Source of the DNA: Alteromonas mediterranea DE | GTDB lineage: Bacteria; Pseudomonadota; Gammaproteobacteria; Enterobacterales; Alteromonadaceae | Direction: 5' to 3' | Assembly (NCBI RefSeq): GCF_000020585.3 | Contig: NC_011138.3 | Coordinates: 826,218 to 890,217, forward strand | DNA: 64,000 nucleotides | Shown: in pieces, positions 37,968-47,302 of the stretch | How positions within the stretch are numbered: the stretch's first letter is position 1 | Layout of the letters: the number at the start of each line of letters is the position of its first letter | Notes under the pieces: model-generated | What the model was told of the DNA's origin: nothing | What the model saw: the letters and a program-made list of their open reading frames with translations, nothing else | The model's database searches: none | Program-made: the position numbers and the translations under genes

Positions 37968-38288
37968 AGTGGGGCGTTAATGCTACAAGTTGGCACCTAT
38001 GTACGATGAGGCTCGGTATGGCCGTATATAAAATTGCAGCGCGTATGATAGGATTAAGGTAAGTCAAATATGGCCGTAAAGTAACGCAAAGCGCGTTCAG
38101 TAAAATAAAAGCATAGTTAAATTTAATGCAATTATTTTGTGCTTTGTACGCTCTTATTATTAAGGGGCTTATGAATTTCGGCCTAAAGGTTTATAAAGTG
38201 AAGATTATCAGCAGGTGCGCTAGTTGCCTTGGGCGAAAAGATGAAGCATCTGCGTAGCAGCCAAACTGGCGCAATGGAGTAATTTGAA
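37968..38288 (+). other. Intergenic region xerD-dsbC
   Basis: 321 bases. AT-rich stretch at 38095-38165 suitable for a promoter, followed by a possible 28-codon ORF entered separately. Nothing else recognised. Confidence 0.4.
38171..38257 (+). CDS. Possible 28-residue small ORF before dsbC
   Basis: ATG with TAAGGGG seven bases upstream, stop TAG at 38255-38257. The peptide is basic and contains a CxxC pair (RCASCLG). A small ORF with a good RBS and a CxxC motif just before a disulfide isomerase gene is notable, but chance is not excluded and no homologue is recognised. Confidence 0.2.
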   Translation: MNFGLKVYKVKIISRCASCLGRKDEASA

Positions 38289-39011
38289 GTGAAAGCAGTA
38301 CAGAAAATGTTGTTAGCCGGCGCCTTTGCCGTAGGTTCTTTGTTGAGCATAAGTACACAGGCTGCAGATGAAGCCGCCATTCGCGACAAGCTAACCTCAA
38401 TGTTAGGGTTAGACGTGGAAACGATTGCTGATTCACCCGTTTCAGGCTTGGTACAAGTCTCTACTAACCGCGGGTTATTTTACGTGAGCGAAAACGGGCA
38501 ATATTTGCTTCAAGCGCGGGTTTTTAACATTGATGAAGAAATGCGTAACGAAACAGAGCTTGCCCTATCAGGATTGCGTAAAGACGGCGTAAAACAAATG
38601 AAGTCGTCGTCAATTACGTTTAAAGCGGAAAACGAGAAGTACGAAATTAGCGTGTTCACCGATATTACCTGCGGTTATTGCCGTAAATTTCATAACGAAA
38701 TTGATGAGTTGAACGATGCGGGCATTACCGTTCATTATCTTGCCTTTCCCCGTTCTGGTTTAAACAGCCAGAATTACGACGATATGGTATCGGTATGGTG
38801 TGCTAAAGATCCTCAAAAAGCGCTGACTAAAGCGAAAGCGGGGAGCGATGTTGCAAGCGCAAGTTGTAAAAACAAGGTCGCTGAACAATATATGCTGGGG
38901 CAAAAATTAGGGGTGAACGGCACGCCAAATATTGTGTTACCTGATGGTTCACTTATCCCAGGGTATCAACCTGCTAAAATGTTAGCGAAGGCATTAGCAG
39001 CGACAGAGTAA
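38289..39011 (+). CDS. dsbC: Periplasmic disulfide isomerase DsbC
   Basis: 240 residues from a GTG start (ATGGAG about ten bases before). Signal peptide (cleavage near TQAA), N-terminal dimerisation domain (about 28-90), linker helix, then a thioredoxin-fold domain with the active site CGYC at Cys128-Cys131. The second Cys pair (WCAKD and ASCKNK) matches the structural disulfide of DsbC. Shuffles wrong disulfides in exported proteins, and recJ follows. Confidence 0.94.
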   Translation: MKAVQKMLLAGAFAVGSLLSISTQAADEAAIRDKLTSMLGLDVETIADSPVSGLVQVSTNRGLFYVSENGQYLLQARVFNIDEEMRNETELALSGLRKDGVKQMKSSSITFKAENEKYEISVFTDITCGYCRKFHNEIDELNDAGITVHYLAFPRSGLNSQNYDDMVSVWCAKDPQKALTKAKAGSDVASASCKNKVAEQYMLGQKLGVNGTPNIVLPDGSLIPGYQPAKMLAKALAATE

Positions 39012-39039
39012 CGCTTTAATACACGCCTTAAGTTTATAG

Positions 39040-39063
39040 AAAAAACGCACTTGTGCGTTTTTT
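39040..39063 (+). terminator. Terminator of dsbC
   Basis: AAAAAACGCAC, loop TT, GTGCGTTTTTT. Strong stem and T run. Confidence 0.88.
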
Positions 39064-39229
39064 CTTTTTCTGCGGTATGATTTCTCCAGTTCTTCCCTAA
39101 AAGATTTTCATCACAGCTTTCGCACAGTGAAACTTTGACTTATTGAATAAGCAATCTTGTTTGGGGGTATCAGCACCTTCATCCTGTGCATCGTTAGCTG
39201 TAATTACAATTTTGGTTTAGTGGTATCTC

Positions 39230-40951
39230 ATGATTTTGCCTATTGTTCGCCGCGAGATAAGCGGTGCATCCTTAAGTTCCGACTTACACCCCGTTATTGA
39301 TAGAATTTACCGAGGTCGTAATATTGCGAATATCGATGATTTGGAAAACGGGCTTAGAGGGCTTACTCACTTTAACGCGCTAAAAGGAATGCCTGAGGCC
39401 GCGCAAATTCTTGCCACAGCGATAGAACAAAATAAACGCATTATCATTGTTGGCGATTTTGATGCCGACGGTGCAACTAGTACGTCGGTTTGTATTTTGG
39501 CGCTACGGGCAATGGGCTTTGATAACGTAGATTTTCTTGTGCCTAACCGATTCGACTTTGGGTACGGGCTCAGCGTTCCTATTGTTGATGAAGCAGCCAA
39601 GCAGGGCGCAGATATCATTGTTACCGTGGATAACGGCATATCGTGTATTGACGGTGTTACCCATGCAAAAGGGTTAGGAATACAAGTTGTCGTTACCGAT
39701 CACCACTTGCCGGGCGATGTGCTTCCGCCAGCTGATGCGATAGTGAATCCTAACCAACCTGGGTGCGAGTTCCCTTCTAAAAATTTGGCAGGGGTGGGCG
39801 TTGCTTTTTACATCATGCTTGCGTTAAAAGCCAAGCTACAGCAGCAAGGGTATTTTGAAAAAGCTGGCATAGCTCCACCTAACTTGGCATCACTGCTTGA
39901 TATCGTTGCTGTAGGTACGGTGGCCGATGTTGTCGTGTTGGATAAAAATAACCGGATATTAGTACATCAAGGCCTTCAACGTATTCGTGCAGGGCAGTGT
40001 AGGCCTGGCATTAAAGCGCTGGTGGAAGTGGCAAATCGGGATTGTGCCCACTTAACGTCAACAGATTTAGGTTTTGTGGTAGGCCCACGACTTAATGCCG
40101 CTGGACGCTTAGATGATATGTCTCAAGGCATTGCGTGTTTATTAGAAGATGACACGATTCAAGCGCGTATGATTGCCGCCGAACTCGATGCGCTCAACAA
40201 AGAGCGACGAGAAATAGAAACGGGCATGAAAGCGCAGGCAGAAATGGCACTAGAGCAAATGGTACTTGATGAAGGCGATATGCCAAGCGCACTGGTGGTC
40301 TATCGCGAAGACTTTCACCAAGGTGTTATTGGTATTGTCGCTGGGCGTTTAAAAGAGAAGTACCTTAAGCCCGTGATTGCCTTTGCGCACCAAGATGACC
40401 TTATTATTAAAGGTTCTGCTCGCTCTATTCCCGGCGTTCATATTCGAGACGTACTCGATGAAGTTAATACACGATACCCTGGCGTTATCGAGAAGTTCGG
40501 TGGCCATGCGATGGCGGCGGGTCTTAGCCTGCCGGTAGCTAAACTGCGTGACTTTGAGCGTGCGTTTATCGACATTGCCGGTAAACATTTAGCTAAATTA
40601 GATGGAAACCATGCCCTGCTTTCTGATGGTGACTTATCCGCCAGCGAACTGTGCTTACCCTTCGCCCATTTGCTTCGCCAAGCGGGCCCGTTCGGACAAG
40701 GTTTTGAGTCACCGCTTTTTGACGGTGAATTCTCGCTTCTTGACCAGCGCTTAGTTGGGCAAAAACACCTTAAGATGGTGTTAAAAGGCGACGGGGCTAA
40801 TGAAGTCGATGCTATAGCGTTTAATGTGGACTTGAAAGCGTGGCCTAATGCCATGGTTAAGCGTGTGCATGTAGCTTATCGCCTTGATATTAACGTATTC
40901 AGAGGACAAGAAACGGTTCAGCTTATTGTTGAGCAAATAGAAGCCCTGTAG
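39230..40951 (+). CDS. recJ: Single-stranded DNA 5'-3' exonuclease RecJ
   Basis: 573 residues, like E. coli RecJ (577). DHH-family nuclease for RecF-pathway recombination, base excision and mismatch repair. Seen: VGDFDADGATSTS (Asp76, Asp78, Asp80), VTVDNGIS, VTDHHLPGD, GPRLNAAGRLDD, DHHA1 motif KFGGHAMAAGLSL, and a C-terminal OB domain. A terminator after dsbC means it probably has its own promoter in the 218-bp gap. Confidence 0.95.
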   Translation: MILPIVRREISGASLSSDLHPVIDRIYRGRNIANIDDLENGLRGLTHFNALKGMPEAAQILATAIEQNKRIIIVGDFDADGATSTSVCILALRAMGFDNVDFLVPNRFDFGYGLSVPIVDEAAKQGADIIVTVDNGISCIDGVTHAKGLGIQVVVTDHHLPGDVLPPADAIVNPNQPGCEFPSKNLAGVGVAFYIMLALKAKLQQQGYFEKAGIAPPNLASLLDIVAVGTVADVVVLDKNNRILVHQGLQRIRAGQCRPGIKALVEVANRDCAHLTSTDLGFVVGPRLNAAGRLDDMSQGIACLLEDDTIQARMIAAELDALNKERREIETGMKAQAEMALEQMVLDEGDMPSALVVYREDFHQGVIGIVAGRLKEKYLKPVIAFAHQDDLIIKGSARSIPGVHIRDVLDEVNTRYPGVIEKFGGHAMAAGLSLPVAKLRDFERAFIDIAGKHLAKLDGNHALLSDGDLSASELCLPFAHLLRQAGPFGQGFESPLFDGEFSLLDQRLVGQKHLKMVLKGDGANEVDAIAFNVDLKAWPNAMVKRVHVAYRLDINVFRGQETVQLIVEQIEAL

Positions 40952-41076
40952 TTTTAATGTGGGCGCCAATACTGGCGGGCCGATGGGCTGGGTTGTGCGC
41001 AAATAAAACCGGTAAGTTAAAAGATTGCACATATTATGAGTGTGGGTAGAAAGTAAGGTAAATAGGTAATTCGACG

Positions 41077-41358
41077 GTGAAGAGCGAAAGAGAAAAGCTG
41101 GTTGAAAAACACAAACAACTTAACCAGACAGACAATGCTAAAGTGATCTCTCACGTGCAGCGGGAAGAGAAGGACAGTGATTGGGTTCGCCACACCATTA
41201 TGTTGGAAGGTATTGATGTACCGTTTATTTACCGGCGTAAGCAGCAATACCAGAGTCTAAAAGGCGCGCGGGTTAACGTCACTTACTATCGGCACGTAGA
41301 AGATGTGGCGGGCATAGAGTTTGAAACCATGAAGGTAGTACGTATTAAGCGCAGTTAG
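41077..41358 (+). CDS. Conserved-looking small protein of unknown function
   Basis: 93 residues from a GTG start; not recognised. Charged helical N-terminus (SEREKLVEKHKQLNQ), then what looks like a small beta-rich domain (DWVRHTIMLEGIDVPFIYRR, GARVNVTYYRHV, KVVRIKRS), basic at the end. There is no signal peptide or TM. It lies between recJ and recO. Composition is like its neighbours, so it is likely a real gene. Confidence 0.65.
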   Translation: MKSEREKLVEKHKQLNQTDNAKVISHVQREEKDSDWVRHTIMLEGIDVPFIYRRKQQYQSLKGARVNVTYYRHVEDVAGIEFETMKVVRIKRS

Positions 41359-41481
41359 CACGGCGCGCCCACCGCTGGCTTGAGCCTTCCTGTGCTTTGC
41401 TTTTAAAGCTGACAGCGAATGATCCCGCCGGTTAAACATAAACGGCCTTGTTATAACCCCCTACTATTACAGAGAGCAACA

Positions 41482-42186
41482 ATGAATAACGAATGGTTAA
41501 ACGCCTATGTATTGCATAGACGCCCTTACAGGGAGACCAGCTATATTGTTGATTTTTTCTCGTTAGAAGAAGGCCGTATAAGTGCCGTCGCAAAGGGGGT
41601 AAAAAACAGCAAGTCTGATAAAAAGAGCCTGCTTCAACCCTTTCAGCATTTGCGCCTGCAGCTAAGTGGTAAATCTGATTTAAAGAATTTACGTCACGTG
41701 GAAAGTGTAGCGCCGTCAATTTCCCTCACTGGCACCGCTTTATTTTGTGCAATGTATGTCAATGAGTTGACCAATAGAATAATGCCCCAGGGGCTAGCCA
41801 GTGATGGAGTATATAGCGCCTATGAAGCTGCGCTTTTGGCGTTGCGAGATGAAGCTGACATTGAAGTGACGTTACGGCAGCTAGAGTTTGCTCTTCTTGA
41901 TGAAATGGGGTTGCTTCCTGATTTCACCAGTGATGTTGAATACGAAATGCCTATTGAAGAAAACGGTCGCTATCACTTCCAGCTAGACGCCGGTTTTATA
42001 CAGATTCCCGATGATGTAGTAGGGGCTAGAGGAATTCCCGGTACGGCATTACTTAGCCTATCTCAGGGGGAATTCACACCATTGAGCAAAAAGGTCGCAA
42101 AGGTACTGTGTCGCGATTTACTCAAGCCGCTTATTGGGGACAAGCCGTTAAAAAGTCGTGAACTCTTTATGACTAAACCGCGCTAA
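41482..42186 (+). CDS. recO: DNA repair protein RecO
   Basis: 234 residues from ATG 41482 (AGAGAG upstream); the in-frame ATG at 41419 gives an unlikely basic extension. N-terminal OB fold (AYVLHRRPYRETSYIVDFFSLEEGRI), helical C-terminal domain. Loads RecA on SSB-coated DNA with RecR. No zinc-finger cysteines, as in the E. coli protein. First gene of a recO-pdxJ-acpS set. Confidence 0.93.
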   Translation: MNNEWLNAYVLHRRPYRETSYIVDFFSLEEGRISAVAKGVKNSKSDKKSLLQPFQHLRLQLSGKSDLKNLRHVESVAPSISLTGTALFCAMYVNELTNRIMPQGLASDGVYSAYEAALLALRDEADIEVTLRQLEFALLDEMGLLPDFTSDVEYEMPIEENGRYHFQLDAGFIQIPDDVVGARGIPGTALLSLSQGEFTPLSKKVAKVLCRDLLKPLIGDKPLKSRELFMTKPR

Positions 42187-42371
42187 TGAAAACCCTAACG
42201 TATCGTCGCTGTTTGCCGGATTATTTTCTCGTAACACAAGCGCTTAATCGACACCTTAGATAAAAAAATTTGCTACAATTGCCGCACGTTGAAACGACGT
42301 GACCCCGTTGTTAATAGAAATTTTTATATGAAGGGTACAATTGTCCATGCCCTTACATGCTAGGTGGTGAA

Positions 42372-43109
42372 ATGAGCACGATTTTATTAGGCGTTAACAT
42401 CGACCATATCGCAACGCTTCGCAATGCGCGCGGTACCCATTACCCTGATCCAGTGCATGCTGCAGATATTGCAGAAAGAGCTGGGGCAGACGGCATAACT
42501 GTTCATCTGCGTGAAGACCGCCGGCATATTAAAGACCGCGACGTACGCATTTTAGCGCAAACTATCAATACCCGTTTGAATTTAGAAATGGCAGTAACTG
42601 ATGAGATGCTAGCCATTGCTGAAGAAGTGAAGCCGGTCTTTTGTTGTTTAGTGCCTGAAAAGCGCGAAGAACTGACCACAGAAGGTGGGCTTGATGTCGC
42701 GGGTAACGTCGATAATATTAAAGCGGCGTGTGATAGGCTTGCCAATGCAAATATTCTTGTATCTCTGTTTATCGATGCCGACAAAGCGCAAATTGACGCT
42801 GCCGCTGCCTGTAATGCGCCTTACATTGAAATTCACACCGGGCAGTATGCAGAAGCCACCAGTGAAGAAGCGCAGCAAGAAGAACTTGCGCGTTTAGTAG
42901 AAGGTATCGAATACGCCGATAGCCTTGGGCTGAAAGTTAACGCCGGACACGGGCTTCACTATCACAACGTGAAACCGATAGCGGCTATTCCTCAGCTTAT
43001 TGAACTCAACATTGGCCACGCCATTATTGCACGGGCGGCGTTTGACGGATTGCACAAAGCCGTTGCCGATATGCGTAAGCTAATGCTTGAAGCGCGAGCG
43101 GGCATTTAA
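42372..43109 (+). CDS. pdxJ: Pyridoxine 5'-phosphate synthase
   Basis: 245 residues from ATG 42372. TIM-barrel enzyme that condenses 1-deoxyxylulose 5-phosphate with the PdxA product to make PNP. Seen: [40 protein letters not shown] and [10 protein letters not shown] start 15 bases upstream (42357) is possible but has a poorer RBS. Confidence 0.95.
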   Translation: MSTILLGVNIDHIATLRNARGTHYPDPVHAADIAERAGADGITVHLREDRRHIKDRDVRILAQTINTRLNLEMAVTDEMLAIAEEVKPVFCCLVPEKREELTTEGGLDVAGNVDNIKAACDRLANANILVSLFIDADKAQIDAAAACNAPYIEIHTGQYAEATSEEAQQEELARLVEGIEYADSLGLKVNAGHGLHYHNVKPIAAIPQLIELNIGHAIIARAAFDGLHKAVADMRKLMLEARAGI

Positions 43110-43126
43110 TAAAGGTAAGATAAAAC

Positions 43127-43507
43127 GTGGCGATTGCAGGGCTCGGTACTGACATTGTTGAGATTTCGCGTCTTGGAAAAGGCGATACCGCCAACGAACG
43201 TTTGGCAAAGCGGGTGCTTACACCTGCTGAATGGCAACAGTTCTGCGAACATGCAAGACCGGTACGTTTTTTAGCAAAACGGTTTGCAGCAAAGGAAGCG
43301 GCGGTGAAAGCGTTAGGGACGGGCATAGGAAACGGCATAAGCTGGCAGCATATTGAAGTACGCAACAATAACCTTGGCGCGCCAGAACTACACTTTTCTG
43401 GCGAGTTCGCAGCGATGTGTGAAGCCAGGGGGATTACGCGAAGTGTGGTGAGTATTTCAGATGAGCAGCATTATGCGGTGGCCACCGTTATACTAGAGAC
43501 AGTATAG
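43127..43507 (+). CDS. acpS: Holo-[acyl-carrier-protein] synthase
   Basis: 126 residues from a GTG start, 17 bases after pdxJ. Transfers 4'-phosphopantetheine from CoA to ACP for fatty acid synthesis. Seen: GLGTDIVEISRL with the metal-binding Asp9, and RFAAKEAAVKALGTG with the second metal ligand Glu. Same order as E. coli recO-pdxJ-acpS. Confidence 0.95.
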   Translation: MAIAGLGTDIVEISRLGKGDTANERLAKRVLTPAEWQQFCEHARPVRFLAKRFAAKEAAVKALGTGIGNGISWQHIEVRNNNLGAPELHFSGEFAAMCEARGITRSVVSISDEQHYAVATVILETV

Positions 43508-43657
43508 AAAAGTGCAGCTTTTCGTTACGCAGCGTTCTCGATACGCGGCGCTTTTACCTACAAGGTAGGTTTAGCCTTAGTCTCTGTGGGCTAATATCAA
43601 CGGTCAACAGACCCTATTTACACCCAATTACGTCAATACAGGTATCCGGAGTCGCCC

Positions 43658-45106
43658 TTGGCAAACCTTTTTAAACAGTCTCGCGCTAAGCAAAAAAATA
43701 AAACAACCCCATCCCAAACTCAGACGAGCACGAAGGGAAGTGCTAGGGCGAATGCGCAAGTCGCCGGGCTTAGGTTTAAAAAAAGCAAGCAATCAAAAGA
43801 ACACAATACCGCGCAAGACGCCAATAATAATGCCATAACCATCCAGGAATTAGATTGGATGGGACAGGGCGTGGCTCGCGGCGCTACGATGTATTTCGTT
43901 GAAGGTGCACTACCCGGTGAAACTTGTGACATAGAGGTGGTATCGAGCAAAAAGAAGGTTGTTAGTGCTAAAACAATTAGCATCCAAGGGCCAAGCGAAT
44001 TGCGGCAACCCCCCTTCTGCCCGGTATTTGAAGCTTGCGGTGGCTGTCAGTTGCAGCATATTGATGCCGACGCTGCGTTAGCGTACAGAGATAACGCGCT
44101 TAAAATTATGATGGAGCGTCAGCTTTCTATAGGTAGTGGCGTTTGGCAAGCTCCACTGGTAGGACCGCGCCCTCAATATCGCAGGAAAGCGCGGTTAGCT
44201 ATTGATGCCCGCAACCCAGATAATATTAAATTGGGTTTCAGAGAGGCCAACAGCAACAAAGTAGTTAACCTTGACACCTGCCCTATACTCGTTAACCCAC
44301 TATCAACGGCTATAGGCCCGTTGCGTAATGCGCTAGAGGGGTATGATAGCGCGCGCCATATTGGGCATATCAGTCTTATTGCTGGCGACAACAGGGCGCA
44401 AGTAGTTATTAAACACACTAAGGCACTAGAAGATGCGCTTATCGAAACGGTAGATGCTTTTGCTAAAGCTCTCGGTTTAGATGTGGTGCTTGAAAATAAG
44501 CAAGGTCGCCTGCGCAGTGTAGGGGAAGCTCAGGGCTTAATTATGCATACCGTTGACGGCTGCTCAATTTCCCCCAGTGCTAACGACTTTATACAAATTA
44601 ATAAAGTGGTTAACGAAAAAATGATCAATCAGGCTTTAGTATGGCTAGACCCGCGCCCTAATGAACGTATCGCTGATTGGTTTAGCGGCTTAGGGAATTT
44701 TACCTTGCCTATTGCGAAAAAGGGCGCCTTGGTACAGGCAATTGAAGGGGTTGCAGAGATGGTGCTCCGTGCTAAAGATAATGCACAGCAACAGGGCATT
44801 GAAAACGTTGAGTGGTTGCATTTAGACTTGGCCAATAAGGCTAACGTCGAAGCGTCTTTGCAGCAGGGTTTTGATAAAGTATTGCTCGACCCGTCAAGAG
44901 AGGGAGCCTTGACGGTTTGTCACGCGCTTGTAAAAGCACTACCAAAAACGATAGTGTATGTTTCTTGCAACCCAAGCACGTTTTCTAGAGACGCAAAAGT
45001 GTTGATAAACGGGGGGTATGAAATGGAAAAAGCGGGCGTAGCAGAGATGTTCCCCTTCACCCATCACATGGAAATGATGGCCTTGTTTACGCAAAGGCAG
45101 CAGTAA
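43658..45106 (+). CDS. rlmD: 23S rRNA (uracil1939-C5)-methyltransferase RlmD
   Basis: 482 residues from a TTG start (GGAG upstream). A basic, low-complexity tail of about 55 residues (many Lys, Gln, Thr, Ser) precedes a TRAM domain (ITIQELDWMGQGVAR), longer than in E. coli RlmD (433 residues). Then the iron-sulfur cluster cysteines (CPVFEACGGCQ), the methyltransferase domain with DWFSGLGNFTLP, and the catalytic Cys in VSCNPSTF. Followed after 12 bases by relA, as in E. coli. Confidence 0.93.
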   Translation: MANLFKQSRAKQKNKTTPSQTQTSTKGSARANAQVAGLRFKKSKQSKEHNTAQDANNNAITIQELDWMGQGVARGATMYFVEGALPGETCDIEVVSSKKKVVSAKTISIQGPSELRQPPFCPVFEACGGCQLQHIDADAALAYRDNALKIMMERQLSIGSGVWQAPLVGPRPQYRRKARLAIDARNPDNIKLGFREANSNKVVNLDTCPILVNPLSTAIGPLRNALEGYDSARHIGHISLIAGDNRAQVVIKHTKALEDALIETVDAFAKALGLDVVLENKQGRLRSVGEAQGLIMHTVDGCSISPSANDFIQINKVVNEKMINQALVWLDPRPNERIADWFSGLGNFTLPIAKKGALVQAIEGVAEMVLRAKDNAQQQGIENVEWLHLDLANKANVEASLQQGFDKVLLDPSREGALTVCHALVKALPKTIVYVSCNPSTFSRDAKVLINGGYEMEKAGVAEMFPFTHHMEMMALFTQRQQ

Positions 45107-45118
45107 CGAGTAACGGAT

Positions 45119-47302
45119 ATGGTATCGACAAGAAAGGTCCACGAAGCCGACCGGCCACCCTTCGAAGCGTGGCTAGACAGCCTGAATTTACACGCAGAAA
45201 CGAAAGACAAGCTTAGCGCTGTATCGTCTATTCCTGAGCGCTTGTTAGTCGGTCAGGAAATGGTAGAGATTCTGTGTCAGCTCAATATGGACGACGCGAC
45301 GCTTCAGGCCGCCTTAGTATTTCCTTATTGCGAACAGCACGCGCTAAGCGAAGACGACATTCATGAAGAATTCGGCGGCGAAATTCGCGACCTGGTTGTT
45401 GGCGTGCGCAGAATGGACGCTATTAAGTCTTTACATGCCCGCAAAGTAAATGGGTCTGGGTTTGCAGAAAAGTCAGACGAACAGCACATTGACAGCATTC
45501 GCCGCATGCTGCTTGCCATGGTTGAAGACGTGCGTGCGGTGGTTATTAAAATGGCCGAGCGCATTTGCGCACTGCAACAGGTTAAAAAAGCGGATGAAGA
45601 AACCCGCGTTATGGTGGCTCGAGAATGCGCTAGCATTTACGCCCCGTTGGCAAACCGCCTAGGCATTGGCCAGTTAAAGTGGGAACTTGAAGACCTCGCC
45701 TTTCGCTACTTGCACCCTATTACTTATAAACAAATCGCAAAACAGTTAGACGGAAAGCGCAGAGAACGCGCCGAATACATCAATGCTATTGTTGACGACC
45801 TTCAAGGCCTGCTAGACAAAGAGCAAATCCGTGCTGAGGTATACGGTCGACCTAAGCATATTTTCAGCATTTGGAAAAAAATGCAGAAAAAACGGCTTAC
45901 GTTTGAACAGCTATTTGATATTCGCGCGGTGCGCATTATTGCCGAGCGGCTACAGGATTGTTACGCAGCGCTAGGAACGGTGCATGCTAGCTACAAGCAT
46001 TTACCTAACGAGTTCGACGATTATATCGCGACCCCAAAACCCAATGGTTACCAGTCGATTCATACCGTTATCGTTGGGCCTGAAAGTAAGTCGGTTGAGA
46101 TTCAAATTCGCACTCAGAAAATGCATCAGGACGCAGAGCTAGGCGTGGCGGCCCACTGGAAGTACAAAGAAGGCAGCACGGGTAAACAGTCGGGCTATGA
46201 CGAGCGCATAAACTGGTTACGTCGCATACTCGCGTGGCAAGAAGAAGTGGCTGAATCTGGCGATTTAGTTGAAGAGCTTCGCAGCCAAGTGTTCGACGAC
46301 CGGGTGTATGTGTTTACGCCGAAAGGGGATGTGATTGACTTGCCACAAGGTGCTACGCCTCTTGATTTTGCCTATTACATTCACAGTAATGTGGGCCACC
46401 GCTGCATTGGCGCTAAAGTGAATGGGCGTATAGTGCCCTTTACTTATTTGCTGCAAAGCGGCGATCAAATAGAAGTGCTTACGGGTAAAGAGCCAAACCC
46501 TAGTCGAGATTGGATGCACCCCGGCCTCGGCTACGTGCACTCATCACGGGCTAGAGCCACTATTCACTCGTACTTTAAAAAGCAGGACAGGGACAAAAAC
46601 CTTGCTGCAGGTAAAGAGCTTTTAGAGCGTGAATTACAGCGGGCCCATTTACCCGCCAAAGTGCCACACGAGGCTGTCGAGAAGTTTAAGCTGCAAACGC
46701 TTGACGATTTATATACTGCCGTAGGCGCGGGCGACGTGCGGGTTATGCAAGTGATTAACTTTATCCATCACCTTCAGGAACCGCCAGCGCCAGAACCAGA
46801 AATAAGTCCTAAGGTGAAAACCCGTAAAACGGCAGCGGGGACGGGCAAAAAAGATGCGGTGGTCGTACAGGGCGTGGGCCACTTAATGAGCCAATTAGCC
46901 AATTGCTGTAAGCCTGTGCCCGGCGAGCCTATCCTAGGCTACATCACGCAAGGGCGAGGTGTTAGCGTTCATAAAGAGAGCTGCGATCAGCTGCAGCACT
47001 TGTTGTCACAGCACCCTGAGCGTCAGATAGAGGTTAACTGGTCAGAAGAACTTAAAGTAGGGTTTGAAACCGGCATAGACATATTCTGCCATGATAGAAA
47101 TGGTTTACTGCGTGACATTACCACTGTGCTTGCCAATGAAAACGTCCCGCTACTAGGGGTTAATAGCTTAAGTGATAAAAACAGGCAAACGGCGCTTATC
47201 ACGATATCCATTGAAGTGCAGGATTTAGAAACAGTATCAAAAGTACTGACAAGATTAAGACAGCTTAAAGGCATTACTGATGCAAAACGCAAGCAAAGTT
47301 AG
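45119..47302 (+). CDS. relA: GTP pyrophosphokinase (stringent response synthetase)
   Basis: 727 residues. Makes (p)ppGpp on stalled ribosomes. Order: a pseudo-hydrolase domain (about 25-190) in which the HD catalytic pair is absent (FPYCEQHALSEDD), synthetase domain (about 235-350: EFDDYIATPKPNGYQSIHT, VEIQIRTQKMHQ), TGS domain (about 400-460: VFTPKGDVIDLPQGATPLDFAYYIH), zinc-finger-like CCKPVPG region and C-terminal ACT domain. The lost HD motif marks RelA rather than the bifunctional SpoT. Confidence 0.95.
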   Translation: MVSTRKVHEADRPPFEAWLDSLNLHAETKDKLSAVSSIPERLLVGQEMVEILCQLNMDDATLQAALVFPYCEQHALSEDDIHEEFGGEIRDLVVGVRRMDAIKSLHARKVNGSGFAEKSDEQHIDSIRRMLLAMVEDVRAVVIKMAERICALQQVKKADEETRVMVARECASIYAPLANRLGIGQLKWELEDLAFRYLHPITYKQIAKQLDGKRRERAEYINAIVDDLQGLLDKEQIRAEVYGRPKHIFSIWKKMQKKRLTFEQLFDIRAVRIIAERLQDCYAALGTVHASYKHLPNEFDDYIATPKPNGYQSIHTVIVGPESKSVEIQIRTQKMHQDAELGVAAHWKYKEGSTGKQSGYDERINWLRRILAWQEEVAESGDLVEELRSQVFDDRVYVFTPKGDVIDLPQGATPLDFAYYIHSNVGHRCIGAKVNGRIVPFTYLLQSGDQIEVLTGKEPNPSRDWMHPGLGYVHSSRARATIHSYFKKQDRDKNLAAGKELLERELQRAHLPAKVPHEAVEKFKLQTLDDLYTAVGAGDVRVMQVINFIHHLQEPPAPEPEISPKVKTRKTAAGTGKKDAVVVQGVGHLMSQLANCCKPVPGEPILGYITQGRGVSVHKESCDQLQHLLSQHPERQIEVNWSEELKVGFETGIDIFCHDRNGLLRDITTVLANENVPLLGVNSLSDKNRQTALITISIEVQDLETVSKVLTRLRQLKGITDAKRKQS

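Noticed and set aside
40765..40785. CTTAAG-like half-site pair inside recJ
   Set aside because: The second half is GTTAAA, it lies within a coding region and there is no promoter context; single CTTAAG words elsewhere are also expected by chance.
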